Below are positions 27,501 through 33,278 of a stretch of DNA of 42,430 nucleotides, piece by piece. Positions within the stretch are counted from its first letter, which is position 1. Every line of letters begins with the position of its first letter. The position numbers and the translations under genes are program-made. This DNA is from Bacteroidales bacterium (GTDB lineage: Bacteria > Bacteroidota > Bacteroidia > Bacteroidales > P3): assembly GCA_017428115.1 (NCBI GenBank), contig JAFRRK010000056.1, positions 1 through 42,430 of the forward strand. The letters run 5' to 3'. A model generated the notes under the pieces. It worked only from the letters and a program-made list of their open reading frames with translations. It was not told the DNA's origin and did not search any database.

Positions 27501-27536
27501 AAAAATCAGTCCTAAGAGCAAAAACCTTTTTTTCAT
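15561..27536 (-). CDS. Giant T9SS type-A cargo protein, multimodular (3991 residues)
   Basis: One uninterrupted frame encodes 3991 residues. A signal peptide ends at VVSHAQ. The layout, with approximate residues, is: jelly-roll/MAM-like domain 25-220; beta-sandwich module 345-540; CARDB-like domain about 550; beta-helix 645-1092 ending GAYEV; CARDB about 1097; a lamin-tail-like domain about 1250-1450 (ITEVQVN, FAIELTN); CARDB about 1540; a second beta-sandwich module about 1720-1860; CARDB about 1925; second beta-helix 2022-2472 ending GAYEFNC. Then come CARDB-like repeats, a GEVED-like domain about 2993-3105 (AIDYNRDGQYDFN), a second MAM-like domain 3260-3450, further CARDB-like repeats, and a type-A sorting tail at 3905-3991 (NYPNPYDGSTRIEFSLP, FVTDVVGRLV, PSGVYYYGLE). 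It is predicted to be secreted and attached at the cell surface. No enzyme motif was found, so adhesion is inferred. Confidence 0.93.
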   Translation of the reverse strand: MKKRFLLLGLIFALTAVVSHAQIYEIYSQDFETGTPATYTASSTQAATQTSIVSGGNRALKMTHTQSQTVEVLLDTIDFSFNTDFNYFTLEFMHIAFVNPLHQPEGTRMEVCMIEAKRIDQTLWTQLGSTHYDTREGGSAEFSSTASFSTNSYYDWESAPSANNTLWKKERFNLETLLRGVLDPQYLKLQIRFKLGARQLATSTAGWYIDDIRIRASSQQMVTPTITMRSFPDHLDYPSSRGAKIMADVTTTVTQGINSDSVYVVYRVGNNPTEHRIPMTRRSGTNRFEGRIPMYGYDTLIHYHVIAKDSTRNNNTAYFPKNSNQWKTYRCVRGRTNTGTPQGPQTNSYVFPFPWMADNRSEWIYDSVTMAEMGFGPGYINSFRFILRSSPSTVTRARLQFRMMNAPYSQIRTGTNGVFTTSEMQIVYDSAFTIEQAAAGSYKTVNLQDTFFYSGSDVVIQVIYDDNYNMPYGHEIKHVPTPTDKQSIYSDVAEASYHLSLFGSDLARISVGENATSRPWMQFFETKNIPLVYDCGISAMAYPSYNTPCNTGTDSVVVWLKNYGVSPMNAVRIWYRVDNGNFIHYDWTGTLNGGDSVRVHVCDSQLFTVGYHTIRAWVDDTITIDTLRMRDHEPYNDTLFTPFAACDGPYNGVRTVGTGSSANFSSLENCLYVLSRCGINGPLTIKLPAGIYDVTKFPYIPGTSDSCYVLFEPATPAGTVTFRRTRRGFTENVPALVDMTEARGIRFNNIRFSNGRYADNRCDVLVQLGENSAHCQFLNCMFADSNTINNSAQSLINTGDADSVLIANCTFYGGTIGVDVTGPAPDVRARYNRVALNNFSNQVNTAIRIVNQDAAIIDSNFANDVLTNASYIILGQYCYNGTQITRNRVYSSKGTCCIGVSDMHGNADNYCIVANNMLVSVDDGTSNMLTTPLNIIKGSYIKTVFNSVRMNAPTRVNVAAATFGGDIISNSYFQNNVIATFDTSNYSFSFIPGDNTANLHVDHNCYYSISGVLNKLSGSNYNNLNGWRSAVPGDVGSVSGNPNYTNGSVSRVDLRSFNALLRNVGVPVPEVTIDLFGSTRSATAPSLGAYEVTALSVDFKPEEFVTPMEDYCGAPASIPVEVAVRNTGNGTYTASSASPMTVYYSIDNGPVQSFVVNRNCGPNDTIHFLSTRTMSLPSGAGNTDRTYIIKWWVKCNLDPDDLNDTAIWTVISRYAAPAPTVINQNVAYNTTASITPTAGVNTWPVSYYTSGNGRQQRSGISWYHSMEDTAAFFYGPTLTTTPLYDDTTFYISQKRNLPLVKITEVQVNRTAAGATYPMPSWMNTQTAFAIELTNCGDYPANLEGDSILIVQSNSAAKIWELPNVTIQPGDNLVLQYRAVSTGSDSTRTIYAPSSTVVAPAYTANFGVIYRDGNGVADAVAFNGVISTPSSQAINWSNQQIPAAVWQGSAIDLARNGNTANTATAGARRIAWPTNAANASPTASASLWQVATDSLRMHIGETEENLIRYYDNGCEGFRSAVNIHVTGIPSTDLYVEEPVVDTGCNLTAAEAVSVLVHNYGSNPVPSVVIKYSLDGGATIACSDTIASGLGVRSEIYHTFSVPINMLTSHDTVFHIKAWVDAVSGDVNHLNDTNQGYFNAYYTPSIPQIDSIQTVSYGERLTMTATDLPASDHTIWYDINMNALATTPGSYTTNYIYRRDTMYVRSVALKDVATTHIGTLAMVSNNSYPSPYNPKQRYVKEQYLITAQQLQDAGHGAGDMSSLSFYMEEFGANVTTFTFDYFTIKMGTVSQSTFANGTFITGLTQVYNRTNYTFTNDNLGWIKHTLDTLFAWDGTSNIVIEITRGLNAAGPTNGVKTRYTAQANTVITKQHATTDQASQTSGTKGNNRPDILFGFLEPVGCESPTSPIYINVTNIPDNDASIHWTAELDTTVIASCDTTNLSVVLENRGNYDISNYTLRYKIDNGSWQQITGNANNLPLGYTRTVPLLSTHFTPGRHTVTAVVNISGDTVPTNDTIIRTFNVRFCAGTYTIGSCGSDYADVSTALDTLHNAGVAGPVVFELCEQTFNEQLNFEHIDGADANNTITFKTESGAGGMATITHTPTNASNYVINISGAEYINFDSIFFYANYTSGSGNNIFANVAKVESSNFVTFHNCVLRSKKTTASSTNANVLLLGDNNHFITVNNCLLDSGYYSVRSVGNSYSDNISIINSDILNFWYQGVYIRNTDTVVVNGDSIASGVTVASKPLTGIYIAGAHHASIQRNYVHLIDNRNGGKRGIALFNCRGTNIDRVTVYNNMVSLYGTGVASLSSSGIWVDSLSKHVSVYYNTCNLYAGPNQSATRTFSCQNSSYIHTLNNIFKNESKGFAYYVAIDTCMSSSNYNVYWTNADTHATTGVIKFAYWGVNCNNLDSLRLINHTDNNSYQSYPYFIDSIYNLQTLLAQYADRAQYNPDVITDIRGCIRPQIPKPTIGAYEFNCIRQTHDVAIAEITEPYVPAITTGANPTVLNIETDSIMVRVKLFNNGTAVESNLTWYCYMADTYPLVQSVTRTINRLAAQSFVEDSVLLESPLGIVDTQNIVVVLNLGNSATDQRPEDNVDTAQVFIYPAYDLQVVSVAVDSTCDPNHCRMFSVPLRYTLKNAGKKDFPGDFNFTLGYDYYCHQPSTQSFPNFPGSSSLDIQTFAGTALPVGTQREVTLTPTYEPNLYPTGTLLDITARLRGFVTAQYDIKQHNDTSSYINITSNHTPDAPIAHDTMVDYGTYGNLWATQGESRVIRWTRDTTDGSFFYNGNNNYNRSTHWSNTPQYFHDSLYYLYCLSSRNCTSYYSNINVGINMPLTYDVSISEVRSPRGSGRVYLEKDTVTLRVVNYGSQPISNIPIAFKFMNANGRITYLEVHDTVRATIPGRVGDNVSYYDHTFGGCLDDTAMLQINQPLSNTTFTLNAWVYHPDDQQHGNDTLRTLHTFRSLAETIYDTINKYTPSSVDGFNITHVSFNELDNQMPDLIGYDNLWLGSYNPTYAEVPTLYIRRGTQDTLTVEVANTFDEMDSNTAATLCIAIDYNRDGQYDFNSNENLTRRASISNAVKVRSRREFKLPLTIPDYAHYGYMRMLVWVHGDSTLNINGPYTATAHDNGQLQQYLLYVQEDCMLDTVDAALTRVAYPRKHIVTDTDNHVTIMLANKGSEPLTQATINYRFMSVNSAEPYYRGAINWTGLLDPGMSTPVTIDSVYFVEGTTNLTCTVEAEGDTFHTTNNTLQYQYHRFFVVEPRFIDSFDQTIDKWYAPVGYNNFTRNYFERGMPAKTNISSAYSQPNVYITSTTESVVSGKHGNRSVLYTPIINIQQIRPDTITFLLSKNMAEGALLKMEYLDYLGKWEKVEDPDIRWEAGQTGEDAGSWYTQEEGWSGSSINGAYEFLSFPTSRISGEFAQRVQFRFVFTTPVSTSPAANFGDGVAIDNMVIGRAQRSVDVGVREILYPTSPQFGQTIYPRVRIHNYGYDNISDFTVCYQPYGTYLPHEAICTTEIPSGEDIEFEFPTPFVITSAFPDTFDICAFTKVQSDYYRDNDTTCKTFGLAPLANDLYLYDITSPLASAVAGDSINITVLLRNFGQNEIEECDVHYLYNDNDTVSEHIRFTDYLGRNLGSTEFFNYTFRHRERATMGTMRLTTWCTYENDVYPYNDTVSKQVAGIAAITDIQATAGMIDERDQNDIHICAILDNVGALAANSFTVGYYIDRDTSTRFEETFYRALPLASGGRAVHRFSRREPSRSNPWNYLTVYCSVPGDTNHRNDTSIVIQEYQYDMEFVKIQVEENMSDSCRVRAVIRNDGNVQFFRRITLDYTINGGQRQRNIIEEGTMLFEPGEERHVLLNKKIPKSRTREYIGSGSFTTPTVDINPNNNQTTHIEVLNYFENIPEVDEPNFVLEQNYPNPYDGSTRIEFSLPYSGKTRFFVTDVVGRLVNEQTNYYSQGRHTITFNKGSLPSGVYYYGLEFDGQRRMHKMIIR

Positions 27537-27623
27537 TTGTATTATTGTATTTTATTTGTTATCAGTGTTTTTTAAATATAATATATCGGCTTTTTCGCAG
27601 AAAAAGCTATTTTTTTCAATCTA

Positions 27624-27654
27624 CAAAGATACGAAGAAAAAATGAATCACCAAT
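27624..27654 (-). promoter_or_regulatory. Promoter of the giant cargo gene
   Basis: Minus-strand TATCTTTG (27631-27624), preceded by G, matches the -7 consensus; ATTG (27654-27651) is 19 bp upstream as -33 box. It lies 87 bp before the start codon, leaving a leader of roughly 80 nt. Confidence 0.65.
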
Positions 27655-28134
27655 TTTTTTTTATTTTTTATATTTATATAGTTCACTTTTTTCCCCCTCT
27701 TTGTCTCTCCGCATTCCGCACTCACTTTGTTTCTCTCTCATGTCGATAATCCCAATATCCCCCCATACTATATACTGTCAAATCTGCTCAAATCGTCACC
27801 CTTTCCTCTATTCTTTTATGATTTTTTATGAAATTGTTTAGGTTTGACTGGCGAGGTTTGTTATAGACAATAGTTTGACAAGTAAAAGTAAAATGATAAG
27901 TGAAACCAGACATACATTCCGACTTGATTTTTGTCATACGCTTTTGTTTCCCTTTTCACGGTCATCGGTCGGGTTGTTTAGTGCTGGAGGTGGCCTGCCT
28001 TGTTCATGCCTTCGCCCTGTTTCCGTCTCTGGAATCGAAGGCACGACGAAGACACGATGAAGTCGTGGCGTGTGATTGCAGTGTGTGCTACCGACCGTCT
28101 GATATAATTATACCGAAAAAGGCAAAAAATTAGG

Positions 28135-28164
28135 GTGCCACTTTTCGAAAAAAAAAAGTGGCAC
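28135..28164 (-). terminator. Hairpin, possible terminator
   Basis: A perfect 11-bp inverted repeat, GTGCCACTTTT paired with AAAAGTGGCAC. On the minus strand it is followed by CCTAATTTTTTGCC. It lies about 355 bp after the rlmB stop, which makes terminator function possible but not certain; it could also be part of a repeat element. Confidence 0.4.
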
Positions 28165-28519
28165 AACGTTGTGCGAAGCGTGAAAGCACGCTTTCATTGC
28201 CAAGCCAAAGAAACGTCACGGAGTAAAGTGGCACATGATGACGATGACAATGACAATGGGGATGGATGCGCGTATCACTTTTTTGAAGAAAAAATGACTC
28301 GTCAAACTTTAGTAAGATGAGTTATAGTAATTCGATTTTGAGAGCGCGTGCCTTCGGCACGCTGAGATGTATTCGACTGATATGCCCCACACTATAAGTG
28401 CGGGGTTGTTGAAAGTGTGCCCCTCCTGGGCGGTTAATAGAAGTCTCCGTAAGTATAGCCCACAATGGTCCGACCCTAATTGCTCCGACCATTGGCTAAC
28501 TGTCTTTGATGCACTGACG

Positions 28520-29287
28520 CTATCTGCGTTGGCGTAACACCTCGTAGAGGAACACTCCTGCTGCCACGCTGACGTTGAGCGACTGTATTTGCCCTAATAA
28601 GGGTAGTTTGGCACGTGTGTCGGCAAGTTTCAGTAGTTCAGGGCTGATGCCTGTCTCTTCCGCACCCATTATTAGCAGGGTGGGTAGCCTGAAATCAACA
28701 TCGATATAGTCGGTTGCTCCCTTCTCAGTGGCGGCAACCACCTGTAGCCCGCATTGCTTGGCTAGGTTCAGCACTGTCTTCAAGTTCCCCTCCCTACAGA
28801 TAGGCATCCGCAGCAGTGCTCCCGAAGAGGTCTTTACTGCATCGTCCCCCACCTGTGCGCTGCCGTGGTCGGGTATTACGACGGCATCCACGCCTGTACA
28901 TTCGGCCGTACGTACTATGGCACCAAAGTTGCGTACATCCGTTACATGGTCAAGCATCAGCAGTAGTGGGGCTTTTTTTTCTTCCATCAGCTTGGGTATC
29001 ATCTCTATTGCCGAGTGGTAGCGTATTGGGGCAATCAGTGCTACTACGCCTTGGTGATTGCCTTTCGTGAGTCGGTTCAGCTTCTCGATAGGGACGAATT
29101 GGAAGGGTATGCCCTTGTCGTGTATACGGCTCTTCAGCTCGCTGGCCAGTGTGCCCGTCAGCCCGTTTTGGAGTAGCACTCGGTCTATCTGCACGTCTCC
29201 CTCTATCGCTTCCATCACCGGCCTCAGGCCGCATATCGGCAGTGTGGATGTGCCGCTGGTCTGTTTGTTTTTATCGGTTTGTATCAT
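28520..29287 (-). CDS. rlmB: 23S rRNA (guanosine-2'-O-)-methyltransferase RlmB-type (SpoU)
   Basis: The product has 255 residues: a small N-terminal substrate-binding part (CGLRPVMEAIEG, then FVPIEKLNRLTKGNHQGVVA) and a SpoU knotted methyltransferase domain. Three SpoU motifs are clear: LDHVTDVRNFGAIVRTAE, LLIMGAEETGIS and QSLNVSVAAGVFLYEV, which together bind S-adenosylmethionine. The family methylates a ribose in 23S rRNA; RlmB (G2251) fits best, but a related TrmH-like tRNA enzyme cannot be excluded. It starts 10 bp after the lolD-like gene and is probably the last gene of the ruvB-hutI-lolD string. Confidence 0.88.
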   Translation of the reverse strand: MIQTDKNKQTSGTSTLPICGLRPVMEAIEGDVQIDRVLLQNGLTGTLASELKSRIHDKGIPFQFVPIEKLNRLTKGNHQGVVALIAPIRYHSAIEMIPKLMEEKKAPLLLMLDHVTDVRNFGAIVRTAECTGVDAVVIPDHGSAQVGDDAVKTSSGALLRMPICREGNLKTVLNLAKQCGLQVVAATEKGATDYIDVDFRLPTLLIMGAEETGISPELLKLADTRAKLPLLGQIQSLNVSVAAGVFLYEVLRQRR

Positions 29288-29297
29288 GTTCTGTGTT

Positions 29298-29963
29298 TTA
29301 TACTATTGTCCCGTCTTTCAGCATTATCTGCCGGTCGGCCTTTTGTGCCAATGTGGTGTTATGTGTAACAATGACAAAGGTCTGCCGATACTGGTCGCGC
29401 AGCTGGAAAAAGAGGTCGTGCAGTTCTTCTGCATGGTGTGTGTCTAGGTTGCCCGAAGGCTCGTCGGCAAGCACCACCGCCGGGTGGTTGATAAGTGCTC
29501 TGGCCACGGCAAAACGTTGCTGCTCACCGCCCGACAGCTGGGCTGGTTTGTGGCTGGCTCTTGCCTCGACATTCAGAAAACGTAGCAGCGGCATCGCCTC
29601 TTCGGTGGCTTGTGCCATGCTGCGCCCTGCGATGAGGGCAGGCAGGCACACATTTTCCAATGCTGTGAATTCTGGCAGCAGGTTATGGAATTGGAACACA
29701 AAGCCTATATGCTGGTTGCGAAAGTGTGCCAAAGCCTTTTCGTCAAGCCTTGTCACGTCCACCGCCGCTCCCTCTTGGGTGTCGTATAGTATTCGGCCGC
29801 TGTTGGGTCTGTCAAGGGTGCCCAGTAGTTGCAGCAGGGTGGTCTTACCCGCCCCCGATGCGCCTACTACGCTCACCACCTCACCTTCACCTATCGTAAG
29901 GTTGATGTCGTTCAGCACTTGCAGCGAGCCATACGACTTGTTGATATGCTCAGCCTTTATCAT
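29298..29963 (-). CDS. LolD/MacB-like ABC transporter ATP-binding protein
   Basis: From the ATG at 29963 the product has 221 residues. This start forms an ATGA overlap with the hutI stop; an in-frame ATG at 29993 lies inside hutI. Walker A is GASGAGKT (34-41), the Q-loop follows as [19 protein letters not shown], the signature is [15 protein letters not shown] and Walker B is [12 protein letters not shown]. The [10 protein letters not shown] and SGNLD sequences are typical of the LolD/MacB/FtsE group that drives lipoprotein release or mechanical export. A partner permease of the LolC/E or MacB kind is not in the window. Confidence 0.88.
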   Translation of the reverse strand: MIKAEHINKSYGSLQVLNDINLTIGEGEVVSVVGASGAGKTTLLQLLGTLDRPNSGRILYDTQEGAAVDVTRLDEKALAHFRNQHIGFVFQFHNLLPEFTALENVCLPALIAGRSMAQATEEAMPLLRFLNVEARASHKPAQLSGGEQQRFAVARALINHPAVVLADEPSGNLDTHHAEELHDLFFQLRDQYRQTFVIVTHNTTLAQKADRQIMLKDGTIV

Positions 29964-31195
29964 ACTTCTCGGCCGTTCAAGAATGCCTTCCACACCTTGT
30001 TCTCTCCGTAGGCGTAGGGCAGGTATTCGTATGTGGGTATCTCCGTGGTGAGATAGAAGTTGGCACGTTTGCCTATGGCTATCGACCCCAGCTGGTCGCT
30101 CACCCCCATAGCATAGCCGCTATTGATAGTGGTTGCGTTGATGGCCTCCTCGGGCAGCATACGGTAATTCACACAGGCAAAGGAAAGTACCAGCTGCATG
30201 TTGCCTGAAGGCGACGAGCCTGGGTTGTAGTCCGATGCCATGGCTACTGCCAATCCGGCTTCCATCATCTTGCGCACGGGTGCGTGCTGCATATTTAGGA
30301 AGAATGCTGCGCCGGGTAGCACGGTGGGCATCGTCTCCGAACCTAGCAGACACTCTATCTCCGCATCTCCGGTATATTCCAAATGGTCGCAACTCAACGC
30401 GTTGTATTTCACTGCGCATTGTATTCCCCCGCTGCATGCCATTTCGTTGGCATGTATCTTAGGCCGCATGCCATAGCGGGCACCGGCTTCAAGCATCCTT
30501 TCGGTATCTTCAACGGTGAAGAATCCTTCGTCGCAAAACACGTCGATATAGTCGGCCAAACCCTCTTCTGCGGCTTGGGGTATCATGCGTTCAATGACCA
30601 TGTCGACAAACTTTTCTTGCCTCCCTCTGAATTCCATCGGTATCCCATGGGCCCCTAGCAGGGTGCTCTTAATGGTCAGGGGGCTGTTCTCTTTCAGTCG
30701 GCGTATCACACGCAGCATTTTCAACTCTGCCTCGGGCGTCATGCCGTAGCCCGACTTAATCTCCACCGCACCGGTACCGTAGCGGATTATATTCTCCAGT
30801 CGTGACATGGCATCGTCATAGAGCTTCTGCTCTGAGGCCTCCTGCACTCGTTTGGCACTGTTGAGTATGCCGCCGCCACGCTTGGCAATCTCGTCATACG
30901 ATAGGCCGCGTATCTTGTCGATATACTCAATCTCACGACTGCCCGCATACACCAGGTGGGTGTGCGAGTCGCAAAACGAGGGCATCACCATTCTTCCTCT
31001 GGCGTCAACCTCCTTGTCGAAGGTCTCTTCCTTCAACTCGCTCATGGGGCCATAGGCGGCAAACTTGTCGTCCTCTACTATCAGGTAGGCGTTTTCAATA
31101 TGGTCTATGTGTGCCATGTCGGCACCACACACACGCTGCCGCGGAGCCTCCTCCACCTGCAACAGCGATTTGATATTCTTTACCAGTGTTCTCAT
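29960..31195 (-). CDS. hutI: Imidazolonepropionase
   Basis: From the ATG at 31195 the product is 411 residues, the normal HutI length; a longer in-frame start at 31240 adds an unlike N-terminus. It is an amidohydrolase: the metal-binding HxH is [11 protein letters not shown] (His78, His80), followed by [22 protein letters not shown], the histidine in KIHANE, and the aspartate in [10 protein letters not shown]. The enzyme opens the imidazolone ring in histidine degradation. Other hut genes (hutH, hutU, ftcD) are not present in the window, which is unusual for a catabolic gene. It sits between ruvB (86 bp) and the lolD-like gene, which it overlaps by 4 bp. Confidence 0.94.
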   Translation of the reverse strand: MRTLVKNIKSLLQVEEAPRQRVCGADMAHIDHIENAYLIVEDDKFAAYGPMSELKEETFDKEVDARGRMVMPSFCDSHTHLVYAGSREIEYIDKIRGLSYDEIAKRGGGILNSAKRVQEASEQKLYDDAMSRLENIIRYGTGAVEIKSGYGMTPEAELKMLRVIRRLKENSPLTIKSTLLGAHGIPMEFRGRQEKFVDMVIERMIPQAAEEGLADYIDVFCDEGFFTVEDTERMLEAGARYGMRPKIHANEMACSGGIQCAVKYNALSCDHLEYTGDAEIECLLGSETMPTVLPGAAFFLNMQHAPVRKMMEAGLAVAMASDYNPGSSPSGNMQLVLSFACVNYRMLPEEAINATTINSGYAMGVSDQLGSIAIGKRANFYLTTEIPTYEYLPYAYGENKVWKAFLNGREV

Positions 31196-31281
31196 TGGTC
31201 GTTGTGTGTTTTTTTCTTTGATGATTATCATTTCCGGCAAGTCCGGCTACAATATGCTTTGTCCACCAGCCACGTTCCTAC

Positions 31282-32307
31282 TTACAAAAACAGCTCAGGC
31301 TGCTCGCCAGGCTTTGTCCTGCCTATCAACTGGTAGGCTAGGGGAGTGGCCTCACGCCCACGGGGGGTGCGTTGCAGATACCCTTCTTGTATCAAGTAGG
31401 GCTCGTACACCTCCTCCACAGTGCCGCTGTCCTCGCCCACTGCGGTGGCAATATTGTTTATTCCCACAGGCCCACCATGAAATTTGTCGATGATGGTGCT
31501 CAATATCCGCAGGTCCATCTCGTCCAGTCCGTTGCTGTCCACATTAAGCGCCTTGAGGGCATAGCGCGCTATATCCAACGTGATGGTGCCGTCACCTTTC
31601 ACCTGCGCAAAATCGCGCACTCGGCGCAACAGCAGGTTGGCAATACGCGGGGTGCCGCGGCTGCGGCGGGCTATCTCGTAGGCCGATTCCGAAGTGATTT
31701 TCACCTGCAGCAGCCCTGCCGAGCGGTTCACTATGCTTGCCAGCGTCTCTGCGTCGTAGTATTGCAGCCGGCAGTTGATGCCGAAGCGGGCTCGCAAAGG
31801 GGCTGTCAGCATACCCGACCGGGTGGTGGCTCCAATAAGGGTAAAGGGTTTCAGCTTTATCTGCACACTTCGGGCTGCAGGACCCGACTCGATGAGGATG
31901 TCTATCTTATAGTCTTCCATCGCAGAGTAGAGGTACTCCTCCACCACTGGCGACAGACGGTGTATCTCATCAATAAACAGCACATCGTTAGCCTCCAGCG
32001 AGGTCAGCATGCCCGCCAAGTCGCCGGGCTTGTCCAGCACCGGCCCCGATGTCATGCGGATATTCACCCCCAGCTCGTTGGCAATGATGTATGATAGGGT
32101 GGTCTTGCCCAAGCCTGGCGGACCGTGCAGCAGCACATGGTCCAGTGGCTCGCCCCGCTGCTTGGCGGCACCCACAAACACACGCAAATTGTCCAGCACC
32201 TTCTGTTGCCCGGCAAAACTGTCGAACCCCTTAGGGCGCAGTGCGCGTTCTACCTCTCGCTCCTGAGCCGTCTGTCCACGGCCTGTGGCATCTAGATTAT
32301 TGTTCAT
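31282..32307 (-). CDS. ruvB: Holliday junction branch-migration ATPase RuvB
   Basis: The product has 341 residues, standard for RuvB. Walker A is GPPGLGKT (62-69), Walker B is FIDEIHRL (111-118), sensor 1 is [11 protein letters not shown] and the arginine-finger region is [11 protein letters not shown]-terminal winged helix follows ([31 protein letters not shown]). With RuvA and RuvC it moves and resolves recombination junctions. It is the first gene of the ruvB-hutI-lolD-rlmB string; a -7 box at 32328-32335 stands 20 bp before the start. Confidence 0.97.
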   Translation of the reverse strand: MNNNLDATGRGQTAQEREVERALRPKGFDSFAGQQKVLDNLRVFVGAAKQRGEPLDHVLLHGPPGLGKTTLSYIIANELGVNIRMTSGPVLDKPGDLAGMLTSLEANDVLFIDEIHRLSPVVEEYLYSAMEDYKIDILIESGPAARSVQIKLKPFTLIGATTRSGMLTAPLRARFGINCRLQYYDAETLASIVNRSAGLLQVKITSESAYEIARRSRGTPRIANLLLRRVRDFAQVKGDGTITLDIARYALKALNVDSNGLDEMDLRILSTIIDKFHGGPVGINNIATAVGEDSGTVEEVYEPYLIQEGYLQRTPRGREATPLAYQLIGRTKPGEQPELFL

Positions 32308-32327
32308 TCCTATACTCTTTGAGTTTG

Positions 32328-32335
32328 CAAAAATA
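32328..32335 (-). promoter_or_regulatory. Promoter -7 box for ruvB operon
   Basis: The minus strand reads G-TATTTTTG-CA, the same extended box as at the helicase gene. No -33 box was recognised. Confidence 0.5.
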
Positions 32336-32441
32336 CAAAAAAAACATCATATATTGATTTTTTCTTTGCACTACTCATACTAAAATACTTTTTATGGCGT
32401 TACTATCCCATTAATTATAGCATAAAAAACCAGTATATAGC

Positions 32442-33278
32442 ATGAAATCTATCATCGTGGGTACCGACTTCTCCAAGGGGTCTTATGTTGCCTTGGAGTT
32501 GGCAGTCGACATCGCCAACAAGTTGGAATGTGGTATTAAAATCATCTGGGCCAAACGCGAAAAACTGCTCATGGACGAGGAGCAGCTTACCGTCATGACC
32601 CACCTGGCAGAGGAAAAGTTGGAAATGCTCTGCGAGCAGCATCGCCCCAATCTCCACTCGGGCGATATCCGTTGGGAGATATGCTCCGGCAAGGTCGGCG
32701 CCGTCATCTCACGTCAGGCTCAGCACGAGAATGCCCCGCTTATCGTCATCGGCACCAATGGTGCTTCGGGTTTTGAGAAATATTGGATGGGCAGCACCGC
32801 TGTGCGCATCGTCCAGGAGGCTCCCGTGCCTGTGCTCACCGTCCGCCAGGGCTACGACTTCCACAAGGCACTGGAACGTATCGTTGTGCCTATCCGCGTC
32901 AATATCAATTCCCGGCAGAAAGTGCCCCCTGCAGCCTCCATGGCCCGTTTCTTTGGCTCCGAAATCCACATCCTCGGCCTCATGGACTCCCCCGACCAAG
33001 CCTCGCAGCTCCGCGCCTATATGGTGCAGACGGCCGAATTCCTTGCCACCGAGGGCGTCAAGTTCAAGTCGGTCGTGAAGAAATACAGCAACTATAGCGA
33101 TGCCGTGCTCTCCTATGCCGATTCTATCAAGGCCGACCTCGTGGTCATCAACACCGAGCAGGACCGCCTCATCTCTCAATTCTTCTTGGGCACCAACGCA
33201 CAGCAGATTGTCCACAACTCTCAAATCCCTGTGCTCTGCGTCCATCCTGCCGACATCTTTTATCTCTCCAAAACCTGA
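32442..33278 (+). CDS. Universal stress protein, tandem Usp domains
   Basis: The product has 278 residues: two Usp domains. The first (1-140) has SIIVGTDFSKGS and the ATP-binding pattern G-x2-G-x9-G-S/T, seen as GTNGASGFEKYWMGST. The second (about 145-278) starts RIVVPIRVN and ends LCVHPADIFYLSKT; its nucleotide motif is degenerate (NTEQDRLISQFFLGT), so only the first may bind ATP. Usp proteins respond to stress by mechanisms that are poorly defined. The TGA stop overlaps the next gene's ATG (TGATG at 33276-33280). A weak -7-like TTTCTTTG-CA at 32361-32368 may be the promoter. Confidence 0.9.
   Translation: MKSIIVGTDFSKGSYVALELAVDIANKLECGIKIIWAKREKLLMDEEQLTVMTHLAEEKLEMLCEQHRPNLHSGDIRWEICSGKVGAVISRQAQHENAPLIVIGTNGASGFEKYWMGSTAVRIVQEAPVPVLTVRQGYDFHKALERIVVPIRVNINSRQKVPPAASMARFFGSEIHILGLMDSPDQASQLRAYMVQTAEFLATEGVKFKSVVKKYSNYSDAVLSYADSIKADLVVINTEQDRLISQFFLGTNAQQIVHNSQIPVLCVHPADIFYLSKT

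Larger units (their letters stand above)
27537..28519. other. Intergenic stretch rich in inverted repeats, no credible gene
   Basis: This 983-bp interval lies between the giant cargo gene and rlmB. The left third is AT-rich and holds the cargo promoter. From 28130 on it has six strong inverted repeats: 28135-28145/28154-28164, the perfect palindrome 28161-28174, 28176-28182/28187-28193, 28346-28352/28356-28362 (7 bp, 3-nt loop), 28385-28393/28397-28405 and 28463-28470/28487-28494. A copy of AAAGTGGCAC also stands at 28225-28234. Short open frames here have no coding character I can recognise. It may hold structured RNA or decayed mobile-element ends. Confidence 0.6.

Noticed and set aside
27900-28320. 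Short frames in the intergenic region (77 and 61 residues)
   Set aside because: No signal peptide, domain or ribosome site; they run through inverted repeats and show no coding bias.
29149-30051. 300-residue plus-strand frame
   Set aside because: Antisense of the lolD-like ATPase and neighbours; serine/arginine-rich shadow.
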